The position numbers and the translations under genes are program-made. Shown one piece after another: positions 1 to 13,824 of a stretch of 64,000 bases of DNA. The number at the start of each line of letters is the position of its first letter. The first letter of the stretch is position 1. The notes beneath the pieces were generated by a model. It searched no databases, was not told the origin of the DNA, and saw nothing but the letters and a program-made list of their open reading frames with translations. The stretch is taken from positions 27,335,401 through 27,399,400 of the forward strand of contig OY727097.1 of assembly GCA_963402885.1 (NCBI GenBank), read 5' to 3'. Source of the stretch: Antedon bifida. Taxonomy: Eukaryota > Echinodermata > Crinoidea > Comatulida > Antedonidae.

Positions 1-250
1 AGATTAATGAAATCTACAAACTTCAACTTCTAACAAAAGTTCAACTCTCTTTCTATCATTGCCAATTTCAATTCATGAATAATGTTTACTTTTTTTTATC
101 TGTAAAAAGTAATTTTACTTTTTTAAAGATTAATGAAATCTACAAACTTCAACTTCTAACAAAAGTTCAACTCTCATTCTATCTTTGCCAATTTAATGAA
201 TAATGTTTACAAGTTATTTTTTTAACTTTAAGTGTTTTTTAGAGCGATTC
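1..250. repeat. Tandem duplication, 126-bp unit
   Basis: AGATTAATGAAATCTACAAA begins at 1 and again at 127, with nearly identical sequence for about 85 bp. The left copy may extend outside the window. Confidence 0.85.
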
Positions 251-918
251 TCAGGGGCGGTTTCAGCATTATAGATTAGTGGAGGCTAAATATTTCATAA
301 ACATCAAAACGATCCGTCAGGTTGAAAAAAAATAGTCATTATTTTATTTTTAAAAAGACATGGCTGTTAAATTTTAGAGGGGCTAAAGTCTGTTTAGTCC
401 CGCTTAAATCCGTGCCTGATTCAAAAGTTGCTGAACAGGTATTAAGCAAGTGCGAGGTGGCAATTTTGAATATAGCTGTACATACCAAATGAACAGGTTG
501 ATTCAAAATAAAAGAGAAACTGAACCAGAAGTAATAGGCTTTTCCTGAAAGAAGGTTATTCATGCCGAAGATCTCAAAGACTCCGAGTCTTTCTACAAAC
601 GAAACGCAACAATGTAATTTTAATGCAACATTTAGCAGTTGGTATTTTCCATCTAGTAAAACTTAACTTGTTGCTTTGTCACGAGTGTGGCATCTTAAAG
701 CCAAGTGCAATGGGCCGTACAGCTTAAATTTCGCTTTATTTTACAACAAATCTATTGTTTAAGAAATCAAGTAAAGGTTAATGAAAGTAACTTGAGTAGC
801 ATGAGTCATTGTGGTAGTACAGGATTGCACTTGGCTTCTACTCCAAAGGATTATGGTTCGATCTTGACAATCCTATAATGATTCTTTTCAGGCACTTCTT
901 CAAATACAGTTATTTCAT

Positions 919-1081
919 AGTCTCTGTATACACTATCAAACTAGTTTAAAAAAAAAAGTGTGATATGCCCAAATATGGTAGTGATATGCCCAAATATGGT
1001 AGCGATATGACATCAACATGTCTATATATGGGCACATCACATTTTTTTTGTCACATAAAGTTTGATAGTGTAGACAGAGCT
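919..1081. mobile_element. MITE family 1, copy A
   Basis: Terminal inverted repeats CTCTGTATACACTATCAAAC and GTTTGATAGTGTAGACAGAG bracket an interior of repeated TATGCCCAAATATGGTAG units. This is one of 13 copies in the window; there is no coding capacity. Confidence 0.75.
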
Positions 1082-1857
1082 CTATTAATATTATATTGTG
1101 TGTAAAATTACATAATAGAATCTGAAAATCCTCTGAGGTATGAACTCAATGTTATGCAAAATAAGGGTGCTGGATGGCTGGATGATGACAAACATTTTAA
1201 AAAATTGATTTACAGTATTTAATAAAACCAGCATTTTAATAATAATGTATCCCCTTTCCCATCATCTAGTAAAACTCTGTAGATTATACACACCGTGGCG
1301 CACACCACACAAAACGCATGTGTTGAAGTCTGGAGTGATGTGAAAGGAGTACAGTACAATATACTGTCGAGTAGTTTTACTGTAGCAGTCCAAAGTCTTG
1401 ATTGTGTAAACTCTGGAGTGATGTGAAAGGGGTATGCGTAGCTTAGTAGTTTTAGCAGCACAAAGATTGTTTGGGCTATCTGTAACTAGAAAAAAAAGTT
1501 ATGGCACAGCCTATGGTATGCTCCAGTTCCTATGACAATCATGCCAATATCACTAGTTTAAGGTCACACACAGCACTGACAAAATGAATGGATGGTTTCC
1601 GTTTTAAGTATGATTCAAACAAATCTGCCCTTTCCATCTAAAGTTATTGGTATGTTCATAAAATTCAAATTGACATCCGTCAAACCTGAGTTATCCCGGA
1701 AATTGCCATAATAAGCCAGTTACACTATGCTTAGTACCTTCTATCTCCTAGTACTTTGCTATAGTAACTTTAGGAAGTAAAGCTAAGAAATTGTAGTACA
1801 TTGTTCGGACTGATAGTTTTTTTTCATACATTTATCTGGCGATTTAATTAATTATAC

Positions 1858-2267
1858 CAGTGTGAACAGGGCATAAGACCCAGAAGAAAGATAAACTTAT
1901 TCAGGAGATAATAGTACATGTACAGTATTTGCATAGAAACTCTATACTCTATGCTTCATTAATAATGGTACGCTTTTTCCAACAAAATGTTTTGCTATTG
2001 TATTAATAGCATGAAAGTATTTTATCAAAGTATTATATTAAATCCATGAGCAAAAAACTTGAACAGTGTGAACAGGGCTTAAGACTCAGAAGAAAGATAA
2101 ACTTATTCCGGAGATAATAGTACAAATACAGTATTTGCATAGAAACTCTATACTATATGCTTCATTAATAGTGGTACGCTTTTTCCAACAAAATGTTTTG
2201 CTATTGTATTAATAGCATAAAGGTATTTTATCAATGTATTATAAATCCTTGAGCAAACAAGTTGAAC
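1858..2267. repeat. Tandem duplication, ~205-bp unit
   Basis: Two copies starting CAGTGTGAACAGGGC at 1858 and 2064, about 93% alike by eye, each ending TTGAAC. Confidence 0.85.
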
Positions 2268-3839
2268 AATAAATGTTCTATTGTATTTGAATGAGGGTAT
2301 GGCTGACATCAATAGTCATGGGAATGAGTTTGTAGATCCTGTAACAATGAGAGTGTAAAAAAAAGACATCAAAACAGGAAATGGTGAGATCAATCAACAA
2401 AAATCTAAACACCAGGTATTAATATTTATTATTAGGTGCTTTATTATGATCTACCAATACCATCATATTTGAACTTTAAAGACATTTTCTCTATGTTTTT
2501 TTCAATCTGATTTAAGGTCACAAACAACATTTTTTTCTGTTAAAAAGCTGATTCTAATCATTTAAGCGGTCAGCTCTAAATACCAGCATGCATTGTGCAG
2601 ATTGAAATTTTCGTTTTGTTTGTGATGCACCCACTTTTGGTGCCACATAGCTATTTACTGTATTACAGGTAATGTAGTAGTACTAAAAAGGCTGGATGGA
2701 GGAAAAAATACCTTCATTTTCACTGTCCTAGGGCGGCTCTTGCATAATAAGCAGTCAAAACCATATTTTTCTGAAGGCCAAAAAAGGCCATCCTCAAAAA
2801 TAAATGATATGATCAGGTCAATTTACTATATGAATTTAATATTAATTTTTTTTACTAAAAATACATCGCTCTGCTATAAAAGCATAAAGAAATAGTAAAG
2901 TTTCACACATTATGATCACCACCACTTCAGAATTTGCGGTGTAATGATTGCTTTTTAAGAACGCAGAAATATCGGTCTTAATAAGCTGGCAAGGAAGTTA
3001 TTTAGATGTATTGATAATCCCTCAATTGAATTTAAAGAACTTTATGCCTGTTATGATGTCATCAGAAAGAACGTAACATAAAGGTAGACAGTGGTATTCA
3101 TTGATTGAGTCAAGCATGAGGTATGCCGCCTCTAGGCTCTCTGAATAGCTGTATGAACCAGTGGGCTGGACTTACATTGTTTGGTAAGGAACGTGGTTGA
3201 AAACAATCTTGTGATATCTCAACAGATCCCGATTTAAAAAGGGGATTTATTTTTATTTTGATCTCTGACTGAACTTAAAGTGCGGTGATTAAAATTATAT
3301 TTATTTGGTTAAGTTACCAATATTTTGGAATTTAAAGGTTCCTTCTCATGCAAGTTACAGTAAACTTGTATCGAATAAAATCAGCAAAAATCATACTATT
3401 TGCGTTTAATGCATACTATATAGCCTTTGACACACTCAGACTGTCGTCAACTCTCAGTTGATAATTACAGTATATGCGGCTGTGGTGTAAACTGTTAGTG
3501 TTTAGGCCTACTAATTTTATTACTGCAGCTCTAAAAAAGGGCCACTCAATAACATTTAGGGATGGGGGGGGTGGGGGGGTCTGGACGCCATGGACAAACA
3601 TAATGGACAATACTGTACAGTTAAAATCTTCAGTACACACACATGTGGTCATGCGGTCAATATTAACTTGTACCCTTGAAGACAAACTGAAGTGTTTAGA
3701 TAACTTAAATAGATAAATGATAACACAAATCAACTATTATTTACCCATCTTCAATAATACAACAAATTGACATGATAATCTTACAGGTGTGTGTCAAAAG
3801 TGACCACATGCCATAATAATCATGAAAGAATAATTTTCT

Positions 3840-3936
3840 ACTTTTTAAGCTATCACTATCATATTTGGGCATATCACTATCATATTTGGGCACATCACAC
3901 TTTTTTATCAAATTAGTTTGATAGTGTAGACAGAGC
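3840..3936. mobile_element. MITE family 1, copy B (right half)
   Basis: Interior units CATATTTGGGCATATCACTAT are followed by the right terminus TTTGATAGTGTAGACAGAGC. The left end is unrecognisable. Confidence 0.65.
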
Positions 3937-6306
3937 ATTCGAGAAGATTTTAAAAGTAGAACAGACTAATTAAAACGGGTCTTGCAAAATGGGTTGAAAA
4001 ATATTGTAAATTTATTTGTACTGTCACAAGCATAATTTTTTTTTTGGACCAAATTTAGCATAGAAAAGCAGCTACACTGATTTTCAATTTTAATTGTAAT
4101 CTTTAGATTTCACAGCATCAATCAGACTTTAATCTTCTAAAAGGGCTTCTGTTGATTAACATCGGTAATCATATTAAAAGGAGCAACTACTGTACAGTAT
4201 GCATTTTATTATTTAACTTTATTCCTATTATATACTGTATTGAGAGGAAAACAATAGAAAACACACAGTAATAAAAAATATGTCGAACCAGGCCGGGGCA
4301 TTTAGTAACCAAATTACTGGTACCTGTACAGAGTACCTAATATAAATTATGCTTAATTCTGAAATAGGTAGACACAATGTAAAACGCAGATCGCCTACTC
4401 CACATCGGATACTCACCCTACAGTAGCTGTACTATGTGTACCGCGACAGGTAGTTACCAATGTTGGCAATCAAATTAATTATTTGTAGGCCTATCAGTTT
4501 TGGAAGTGGAATGCTTGTACTGTAGTACTGTATCTTATAAATCAGGATTGACCAATTTTTATGATCATTGATGTTATTACAATGCAATTTTACCATCAGA
4601 AACATAGAGATTTTCATGCATATATTACTGTAGGTATCGGGAAAGTTAACTAGTGTATAAAAAATCGTATTTGGTTGAGAAATTATGTCAAATGTGAAAA
4701 TTGGTTAATTTGAATACAGTATTGTAAGCATTGGAGATGAACAAACATCATTAGAATATTAATAATTTGATTGAGAAGACTGAGAATAATAATGCTACTA
4801 TTAATCAATAATAGACTACAGAATTCCAGTTAACCACAGAGAACAATGGATTCATATTATTTATTCTAGTGCAATAATTACCTTTTGCGGTACCATATTC
4901 AAAATGAAACTACTGCAATGATTTCATTTGGCAGGTCACATGAAATTGAAAGCTTAGTTGGTACTGTAGGATGAGGCATGAAATTGACAATCAATTTGAC
5001 TCTATCCTTTAACAACCTCTAATCAGGGCTTAACATTGAAATTGTTTTCACCAGGCTCTAGGCTTTACTATTTTAATGTTTTTCAATTCAAAATATGACA
5101 AAATTACTGTTGTTATAATGCAAGTACTGTAATATACTCTAGAAATTGTTGCAATGGATTGTGTCCGACGCTATAAGATTAATACGGACCACTACTAGTA
5201 CTACTGTATACGTTGCTACATGTATGTCAATCGTTTATTGCATGTTAAACCTTTATACTGTACAATATATGAATACTGTACACAGGTGTTATTCAAATTA
5301 GCTTAGTATAGCACCATCATGTTACTGTACACGTGCTCGTGATGTATTATTGAATGGTGTTTTATTTTACTATTGTAGATAGTGAGATTGTACTGTATGC
5401 CTGGACTTAATAATAAAGTTATTAATATTACTATACAGTAGATAGAAGTAGAAATTAAAGACGAATCTTACAAAAAATCAGAGACTCAGATATTAACTTT
5501 GCTGCAGGTCCATGTCAACCTGTCATTTCAATTGGTCACAGAGTTTAAAAGCTTTTACTTGTAAAATTGAACCGTACTGTACATTGTACAGCTCAACCTG
5601 AGTAACTGCTTTGAATATAAAGTTGACTAATAGCTATTACAACGATTTACGATAGAATCCATACAGGATACCCTAATAACAAGATAATTAGCCAATTAAA
5701 CACATTTTGATAAGTACAAGGAAATCACAATAATTGTGTTTTTAAATCTAATTAATATTGAGTAGCTGTACACCGTTATAATGATATCTCACATCCTAAT
5801 TATTATTAAAGTCAAACCAGTTTAACACCCATAATGTTTTAGTTGCTAATTAGGAAGTTCAGTGTTGATAATACTGTAGTTCATTGTCACTATCGGTGAT
5901 AACATCATTTTTGTAAATAATCAAATACTGTACAGTATCATTATGTACAGAATCACATAAAAGTACAATTTAATAAGTTTGTTTAAATTTTAAAAACACC
6001 ACACCACACCTTCTACAGTACACTCTTCAGGACCAAAGTGTCCCCTTAATATTAATAATATAGGGGTGCTTGCAGTGTTATTTTTATGTCTGAGGACCCC
6101 AATGGAAAAAAGTTTTATTTTAAACTTTCTTGGGTTATTCCTCGGTTTATTCTATTAATATTGTTATCTTGTGCTTTTTCTATGTTATGTTTGTCTTTGT
6201 ATTTTTGAGTGAACTGAATAAAACTGAACTGTACACTATTCTGAATAGGGGTTGGCTGGCTATAGTGTTAAAACATATTTCCCTATTATGTTTGTTTCAC
6301 TGGAAA

Positions 6307-6546
6307 GTGTCCCTTCCATAATAAGGAGTGTCCCCTCCATAATAAGGAGTGTCCCCTCCATAATAAGGAGTGTCCCCTCCATAATAAGGAGTGTCTGCTC
6401 AATAATACAGAGTGTCCACTCCATAATAAGGAATGTCCCCTCCATAATAAGGAGTGCCCCTACCCACCACCCATAATAAGGAGTGTTCACTCCATAAGGA
6501 GTGTCCCCTCCATACTAAGTAGTGTCCCCTCCATAATAAAGAGTTT
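6307..6546. repeat. Minisatellite, 21-bp unit GTGTCCCCTCCATAATAAGGA
   Basis: About 11 tandem units with few substitutions, leaving spurious open frames on both strands. Similar sequence occurs near 21426 and 18100. Confidence 0.9.
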
Positions 6547-7983
6547 CAGGGTGTCCTAAACTAGGGGTTGAACTGTACTTTACATTAATATTGTAGAGTA
6601 GTAACTTTAAATAGCAATGATTAAAACATTCTAACTAATTAATGAAAGTAACAGTTAAAACAGTAATAATACATGACAAATCAAAAAGCCCTATTGGTGA
6701 TTTCTATATATTGTACTGTTAAGTTTATTGGCTCTGATCCATTCAGCCCAGATCTCATGACCTACTGACTGTGCGGTAGTACATTACAGGAGCTTATGCA
6801 ACATAGCAGGAATAAAACATTTTTTTTTCCATTTTTTAGGAAGCAGTTGTTAACGCCACACTTTCAATCTTAAAGTGAACTTAGTTGTTTGAATTAATGT
6901 CAGCTCTGAGAGGAAATTGACAACATTTGAATCTCATAAAATGATATAATTTGAAACATTAAAATAATTAATCAAAGATGATAAAAGGAGAAATTAAATT
7001 AGATTCTATTTTAAAGATATGCTGATCATTATGATATTTCATAGTCAGAAAAATACTAGATACAGATTTACAGGTATACTGTGTAGGCCTAAATTTGTTG
7101 GTTATCCACACTTGGACAGCAGGTACAATATGTCACTTTTATTGCAGTGCTGGGTATCTTATACTGATAGGGATATTTAATAAAATGTTAAATATTTGAG
7201 TTGTAACTTGTAGCTCTCTTCTCGGAGAGAATAGGCTAATGTCGGTTTATCCAGGTAAGCCAGGCATGAAATAGACTGTACTGTAAGTGTAAGATCACCA
7301 CATTCAATGACAAATAGTATACAGTTAGTAATTTAGTCAAGAAGCAGTGTACTCACTGTAGCCTAAAAGTTGAAGTGAAAAACAATGCAGAATTTATAAA
7401 TTTACAGTTATGAGTTAATATTACAATACTGTATCTAGGGAAATCCTTAAACATAACTTAAGACAAGCAACGTTTCTTTTTTCCACTACATTACATCTTC
7501 ACAAACGCACAAATCCATGATGAATGGCAATCATCATCCAAGCAAAAAATGTACCAGTATGGGATCACTTTCAAAATTCATGAGTAATCGGCCATATATC
7601 TCAACAGTGAGTTTGTAGATATGTGGAAGAAGCCAAACGTAATAATATTATCATTGCAAGACTAATCGAACTGTTAAACTTTATCGAAAGAATTTAAACT
7701 GAAAATTCAGTATCACATACTGTAGCTCAATTTAGTACTATCAATTTTTTTGTAAAAACCGCTCAAGGCTGTACTACAGTACTGTACACTTTGTCTGTAA
7801 TCCTTTTTCACTGTGCCAAATGGGCTAGTAAAACAGTAAATATCTACTTTCCCAAATTCATTTCAATTGTAGTACAGATCAGGCACCATTTGGACGTTGT
7901 CAGTTTTATTTATTCCTTTCAAAGAAATATAAAAAGGGAGCACTGTGAGGAGAAACAAGAGCCGTCAAAGACAACTATCGTCA

Positions 7984-8090
7984 AAGGGCATGTCTCTTCA
8001 ACTAAAAGGCTTGTCTCTCACCCAAAGGGCGTGTCTCTCCAAACCAAAGGGCGTGTCTCTCCAAACCAGAGGGCGTGTCTCTCTAACCAG
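7984..8090. repeat. Short tandem array, AAAGGGCGTGTCTCTCCAAACC
   Basis: Four to five units of about 22 bp. The preceding 50 bp (gccgtcaaagacaactatcg) has a relative at about 37685-37735, so both belong to one dispersed repeat. Confidence 0.75.
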
Positions 8091-8734
8091 TTTTCAGGAA
8101 GCAAAGGTTTTTTAAAGTACAATCAATTAGAAACTTACATTTTTTACTACAACATTACCTGGATCATTAAACAGTACTATACTTGTATAGGTAGCCAATT
8201 ATATAAATTTAAGACTAAGAGTAATCACACCTGTATAATATACCCTTTATGTCTACCGCCTGCTCAGGTATGTTTTGTACTTACACAAGAGGTTACCAAA
8301 AAAGGGTCAAGCAAAATCTGTTCTCCCATGGTTTAAACTTTATACCTGACGACAAACACAAATTATACACAAAGTGAAAGATGAATGTTACAAAGAATTT
8401 TAAACTGTTATAAAATGGCACTTGTTATTTATTTATCTATAGCAAATTACTGTTAATAAGGTTCATAATGATGTGATCAAAACATGCCTTCAAACGAAAA
8501 GTTTAAAATGAATACATATTTAGGTGAGCGCATGCATATTATCAAATTCCCCCGAGAACCTGATGATGGATTTCTCACGATCTATAAACTACTTCATGTC
8601 TTAATATTAAGCCAATAAATCTATAAACATGAAATGAAATACAATAAAAACTCATGAGGTACTTTAAATACCTTAAATATTCCAGCTTAAATTGCATCCC
8701 ACGTTTTTTTTTATTAATAAAGAACACCTAAAAA

Positions 8735-9230
8735 TTCTATCCAGCTTTATCCTGCTTACAGTACAGTAGATCCCATGTTTTACAGTATGATATCTTTTCT
8801 ACAGTATACTGTATTTTAAATGTCCTGAAAACTTTTTTGGGGGTTACAATTACATTAAATATACTTAATACTGTGTATAGTATAATGCATCTATCCTGGA
8901 CTGTTAGTACCATCTATCAAGCTTTACCCTGCTTACTGTAGATCCCATGTTTTATGAGATCGTTTTTACTATATTTTCAATGACATGAAAACTGATGTTT
9001 TAGGAATTTTTCGGGGGGTTACTGATTCTACATTAAATACTGTATACTTTACTGTGTAGCCTATAGTATAATGCATCTATCCTGGACTGTTGGTACCATC
9101 TATCCAGCTTTACCCTGCTTACAGATCCCATGTTTTATGAGATCTTTTCTATACTGTATTTTTAAAGTCCTGAAAACTGATATTACAGATTCCTGTACAG
9201 TTTAAAATATACTTACACTGTTGGTACCCA
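8735..9230. repeat. Three degenerate tandem copies, ~130-185 bp
   Basis: CTATCCAGCTTTACCCTGCT recurs near 8738, 8913 and 9099, each followed by GATCCCATGTTTTA and then a GGACTGTT(A/G)GTACC(A/C) block or part of it. Confidence 0.8.
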
Positions 9231-11192
9231 TCTTAATGATGGCTATTCTCAACTATTTGGGAATGGATACTATCCTTTATGTACAGTATATCCTGACCCC
9301 TACACCTGTTATACTGTTGTCTTGGGCCCCTCCAGAATTTGGACCAAATTTCAAATTTAATTATTTGGGCCTGTTCATATGGTTTCACTGCTATCAGGAT
9401 GGCCAAACTCATTTGAAACACATTTCAAAGTAGGAAAATACTGTACATTCTGTACGTCTGTTTAAAAAACAGTATTATCATTAAACATCAAATCAAACAC
9501 ACTATAAGCAACAGATAGACAATAATCTGAATGGATGCCCTAGAGTGAGCCACACCCAAAAATTGTATTTGTAAACTATAATTAATAAAATCTGTTTCCT
9601 TTTCGACCTAATAAATTTTTTTGTTAGCTTTACTGTACATGCTGGATTTGATTTTATTTCATTAGGGACGACTTTACGATTATTACCGATATTGAATTGA
9701 TTGCGAAACATGCACTTTCTATGGAAATTTTTTTTTTTTTTTTACTGAATACAGTACAGTATGGCCATTTTTGGAAAAACATAAAAATAGAGTTTACAGT
9801 ATCTTATTGGGTACTGTATTTGGTGTAAATTGTAACAAATAGGTCAAAACTGTATTTGGAGTCAAACTCAACTTGTATTTTCTGACTAACATTATCATTT
9901 TCTGACTTGCAACATAGAACAAAGATCCTTGAATACGTATTGGGTAAGTGTTCTAAAATAATCCTGATTTTTGTTGTGATGTAGAGATAATTGCAAAACA
10001 AGATGGAAAATTATGGCTATTGATATTGCAAATTATAGATTTATTTAAACAATATCTTTGTGAATAAATTGACTGTATGTAAACTATTGTGTATTTGGAA
10101 ATAGTGTGAAGATTGTTTAGCTGAACAATAACAAATTAAAACTAACCTTTAGATGAAGGTTAAATGAAGTCTAGGAAAAACATCATAGTTTAGCAATCCT
10201 ATCTATTGTCATGGATACACAAATGTGCTTTAAAAAAAGCTTCCCAATACCGTACATGACATGGTTATACTGTATTGGCACATGGTTTTCTGTGCCCTTA
10301 GTTTTAATTTTCTAAATTTCAAAAAAGCTTGTCTTGGGACAAGAGGATACGTCAAATTTGGTTGTCCGACCGTAAAAAACACTTGTCCCGGGCATCGGGC
10401 AAGTGGTTTTGCTTAACCCTGGTACAGTAGCTTTATGGGGTTCTGTAGCAAGAAAAAGATGTGAGTCTCAATCTTTAAACATTAAGTAGTTAGACGTTTT
10501 GTAGTGTACAATTTAGTTTCACAGGTTATGACATTTAAACATCGGATTGTGAAATAAAAAAACAATCACCAGTATAGCTGGGATTTCCTGTCACGCCATT
10601 TTGTCTGCCATATTTTTTTTTCCTTTAAAAAAATGTTTAAAAATAGTTTGATGACTAATCATGTCAGAACTCATGTAAAATAGTTCTGTCATTTTTTATT
10701 GTATAACAATTAAAGAAATAAATTCTTTTTTGTGTTTAAATGCTGTACCCAAGGTTTAGTTTCAGGTATTAAACTTAAAATAAAAGAAGATTAAAAACTG
10801 TTTAAAAACTATACTGTACAATTATCAACAATTTGAAATAGGAAGTTCAAACAAATTGCGCCAGTCCCTGAAAACGAACATACTGCTATTACAGAAAAGC
10901 CTAGGCCGAGCCTATGCCTGGCTTACTATGTACTCTGCTAGCTGAATATTGCCATATAGCCTAGGCCTAGGCAATTTGTATTGTATCGAATATAAATAAC
11001 AAATTATTTTATTAAATCATATGGTTTAACAGTGATTTTTAATTAAAATTACACAAAAGTCATAAAAACAACTTGACCAAAATTGGACTTGTGGTTACAC
11101 TTCATGTAATATGCAGTTGCCTTCCTATCCTGGGCCTAGCTAGTGATTGTTGGAAATCGAGGTTAGCTAGGCCATCCACATAGCAGACTTAC

Positions 11193-11321
11193 CTTTGCGA
11201 TCGTCAGGGGACAATGGTGTTCCGAGCCACCTTTCAGAGAAAAACCCCACGGTGATCCTCCTTTCAAAACAACTCGGATGGTTTGCGTATCATTCACGTT
11301 TTCCTGGCCCACCTCAGCCAT
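11193..11321 (-). CDS. First coding exon of a PDZ-domain protein (Shroom / PDLIM / synaptopodin-2 type)
   Basis: ATG at 11321-11319 opens 43 codons (MAEVGQENVNDTQT, then IRVVLKGGSPWGFSLKGG, then SEHHCPLTIAK), followed by a perfect donor (AAG|gtaagt) at phase 0. VLKGGxPWGFSLKGG...PLTI is the carboxylate-binding beta-A/beta-B part of the N-terminal PDZ domain of the Shroom, PDLIM/Enigma and synaptopodin-2 families, where PWGF replaces GLGF. In those families the PDZ domain also sits at the very N-terminus, so this should be the true start. The second half of the PDZ domain (GDxIxxING) must be in a further exon at lower coordinates or beyond the left edge; I did not find it. It is unusually GC-rich for this window, as expected for coding DNA. 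Confidence 0.8.
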
Positions 11322-12246
11322 ATTTATAGTACTATAATCCAAGTTTCACTTTAGCACGCATCAGATCAACTTGATGTGCTGACAGAAAGTTCCAAGGACG
11401 ATAAATAAAGTTAAAGTCTGTCGTGTTTTGATTTTACTAGGCCTGGCTAGTTTCCTTACGGTCGGATTCTCGTCTGCTCATGGTTTGTTTGGCATGCATT
11501 TAGCGTACGATGACCTTGTGTACACATTCTTTGCTTGTATATTACGTATGTACTTCCGGGGAAAAGTCACATTGCAAATTTAAAAAACACCTCCTACCTG
11601 TTCACATGGTATAAAATCAAGAAAAAATCATTATTGTAAAATTTTAACGTTTAATAGTTGTTATTTAAACATATTTAACCAATAAATATGTAGTTATTCA
11701 ATACAAAAATTTAAAAAAACCCAGAAATTCAAAATCTGAAAAGTTAAAGTTAGCCGAAAGAGGGCGCTATAGATAAAATTATTTTCCTCACGCATAGTAA
11801 TTGGTAAATTGTGAAAGTAAAATGCAAAAATCCTTAAAATAAAACAATAGCTGATATCATTTCTAAAATTATTTTATTTTTAAATCTGGATAAGCATTTT
11901 TTCATTATAATTTATTTTCTCAAGTTTTTAAGATTCTATATCTATACTGTACATGTTGAACATAAGAAGTAAAGTTTATTATTAAGGTTTCTTCTTCATT
12001 ACAAATTGTGAAGATGCGCGGGCTAAAACAAATACTGTACTGTATATTTTTTCCTCAAACCACAATACAAGAAGCTTGGTAATTATAATATTTCCCCATA
12101 CAATATACATACAATTATTAATAATGATTAAACTTTTATATAGCTTAGGCTAGCTCAGATTTTATTTGTTTATGAAAAGAAATTGGGCTAGGTCTAGATT
12201 ATATAGCATCAAAACGATTACGGTAAAAAAATGTATCCTCCATTAT

Positions 12247-12278
12247 TACGCATAGATACTTTTAAGTATCTATGCGTA
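12247..12278. repeat. Perfect 15-bp inverted repeat with 2-nt loop
   Basis: TACGCATAGATACTT, two bases, then AAGTATCTATGCGTA. It is perfect over 15 bp per arm. Confidence 0.8.
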
Positions 12279-13173
12279 TTATGCATTATTTTTTTAAAAT
12301 GCATAAAATGTGTCATATAAAATGTGCAATAGGCCTAACGAGATTGAAAAGGGTATTTTTGCTTATAACGTATGTAGAGGGCGCTATAACAAAAACTGTA
12401 AAATAATGAAATAAAATGTTGTTAGCGCCCTCAATATCATAACAATGGTGCCTATTAACGTCATTGTTGTGCTATATAAATAATAATAATTGTATACTTT
12501 AATTGTACAATATGATTATGTATTATCATCATCATATTCACCTTAGTATGAACTTTTTAACCGATTCAAGAGTCAAACAGTTCTATGACCCATAATAAAA
12601 GTGGGAGGAATGCAAACAATTTTAACGAACGGAACACAGTTTCTTCTTTGATGATATTCAATTAATACTATTGAAATTAAAATCTTCAGATAATCCATAT
12701 TTTTATCCAGACAAATAAACTATTCGCTTTTAGACCTAAGCTTTATAATCAATTTAAAGGCGATTTACTTGGTGAAGTCAATTTATTTCTACAATATAAC
12801 ATACATGATAATACACAATGACCTAATGTTAAACTAGTTTGTTAATACATAAATTACATATAAATACAATGAAAAGTCATATGGGGGAAGAGTCATATAA
12901 GTCAGAAAGACTTTAAGTTCGACCCACCTCAAGATATAACATTAATACGAAAAAGAAAACAAATTACATAAACTAATAATATATAATAGGCAGGCTTGCA
13001 TAAACGTAAAAAGCCAGTGAATATTTTTGGTAATAAGAAATAGGCCACCCACTGCAAAAAAAATTGGGGTAGGCCTACCATATTGTTACTGTTATGATTA
13101 TAAGAACAGAACCAAATGGTGAGTTGGTTTGGTAAAACAACGCGCCCACCATGATAATGTACCACATTCATTC

Positions 13174-13824
13174 ATGATGATGAGACCACGCCCATCATGA
13201 TGAGACCACGCCCAATATGACGAAACCATGCTCATCATGATGAGACCGCGCCCACTATGATGAAACCATGCCCATCATGATTAAACCATGCCCACTATGC
13301 TGATACCATGCCCATCGTGATGAGACCACGCTCACTATGATGAAACCATTCAATCATGAAACCATGCCCATCATGATGAGACCCGCCCACTATGATGAAA
13401 ACATCCCTCTATGATGAAACCACGCTCAATATGATGAAACCATTCCATCATGATGAAACCATGCCCATCATGATGAGACCCGCCCACTATGATGAAAACA
13501 TGCCCACTATGATGAAACCACGCTCACTATGATGAAACCATTTAATTCCATCATGATGAAACCATGCCCATCATGATGAGACCCGCCCACTATGATGAAA
13601 CCATACCCACTATGATAAAACCATGCCCATCATGATGAGACCCGCCCACTATAATGAAACCATGCCCACTATGATGAAACCATGCCCATCATGACTCCCA
13701 CTATGATAAAACGATGCCCATCATGATGAGACCACTCCCATTATGATAAAACGATGCCCATCATAATGAGAACCGCCCACTATGATGAAACCATGCCCAC
13801 TATGATGAAACCATGCCCATCATG
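13174..13824. repeat. Minisatellite, ~20-bp unit, ~32 copies
   Basis: Degenerate tandem units of ATGATGAAACCATGCCCATC with variants ending CCCACT. It lies between the PDZ first exon and the candidate SLC6 promoter. Confidence 0.9.

Larger units (their letters stand above)
250..11192. other. Left flank with no defensible exon
   Basis: AT-rich DNA apart from the repeats listed separately. Palindromic words TACTGTA and CTGTACAG are strikingly common. This is where further exons of the minus-strand PDZ gene could lie, but I saw no sequence fitting the second half of a PDZ domain with splice sites. Open frames here are short and repeat-derived. Confidence 0.5.

Noticed and set aside
790..880. tRNA-like segment with a GGTTCGATCTT B-box resemblance
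   Set aside because: I could not fold a proper cloverleaf or find a clean A box; at most a decayed tRNA-derived SINE.
6252..6490. Repetitive frames PSIIRSV (plus) and LLIMEGT (minus)
   Set aside because: Pure translation of the 21-bp minisatellite; open in several frames because the unit length is a multiple of three.
7791..8336. 181-residue plus-strand open frame
   Set aside because: It runs through a 22-bp tandem repeat (lysine/glycine/valine periodicity), has no splice context or family similarity, and starts without a supported ATG.
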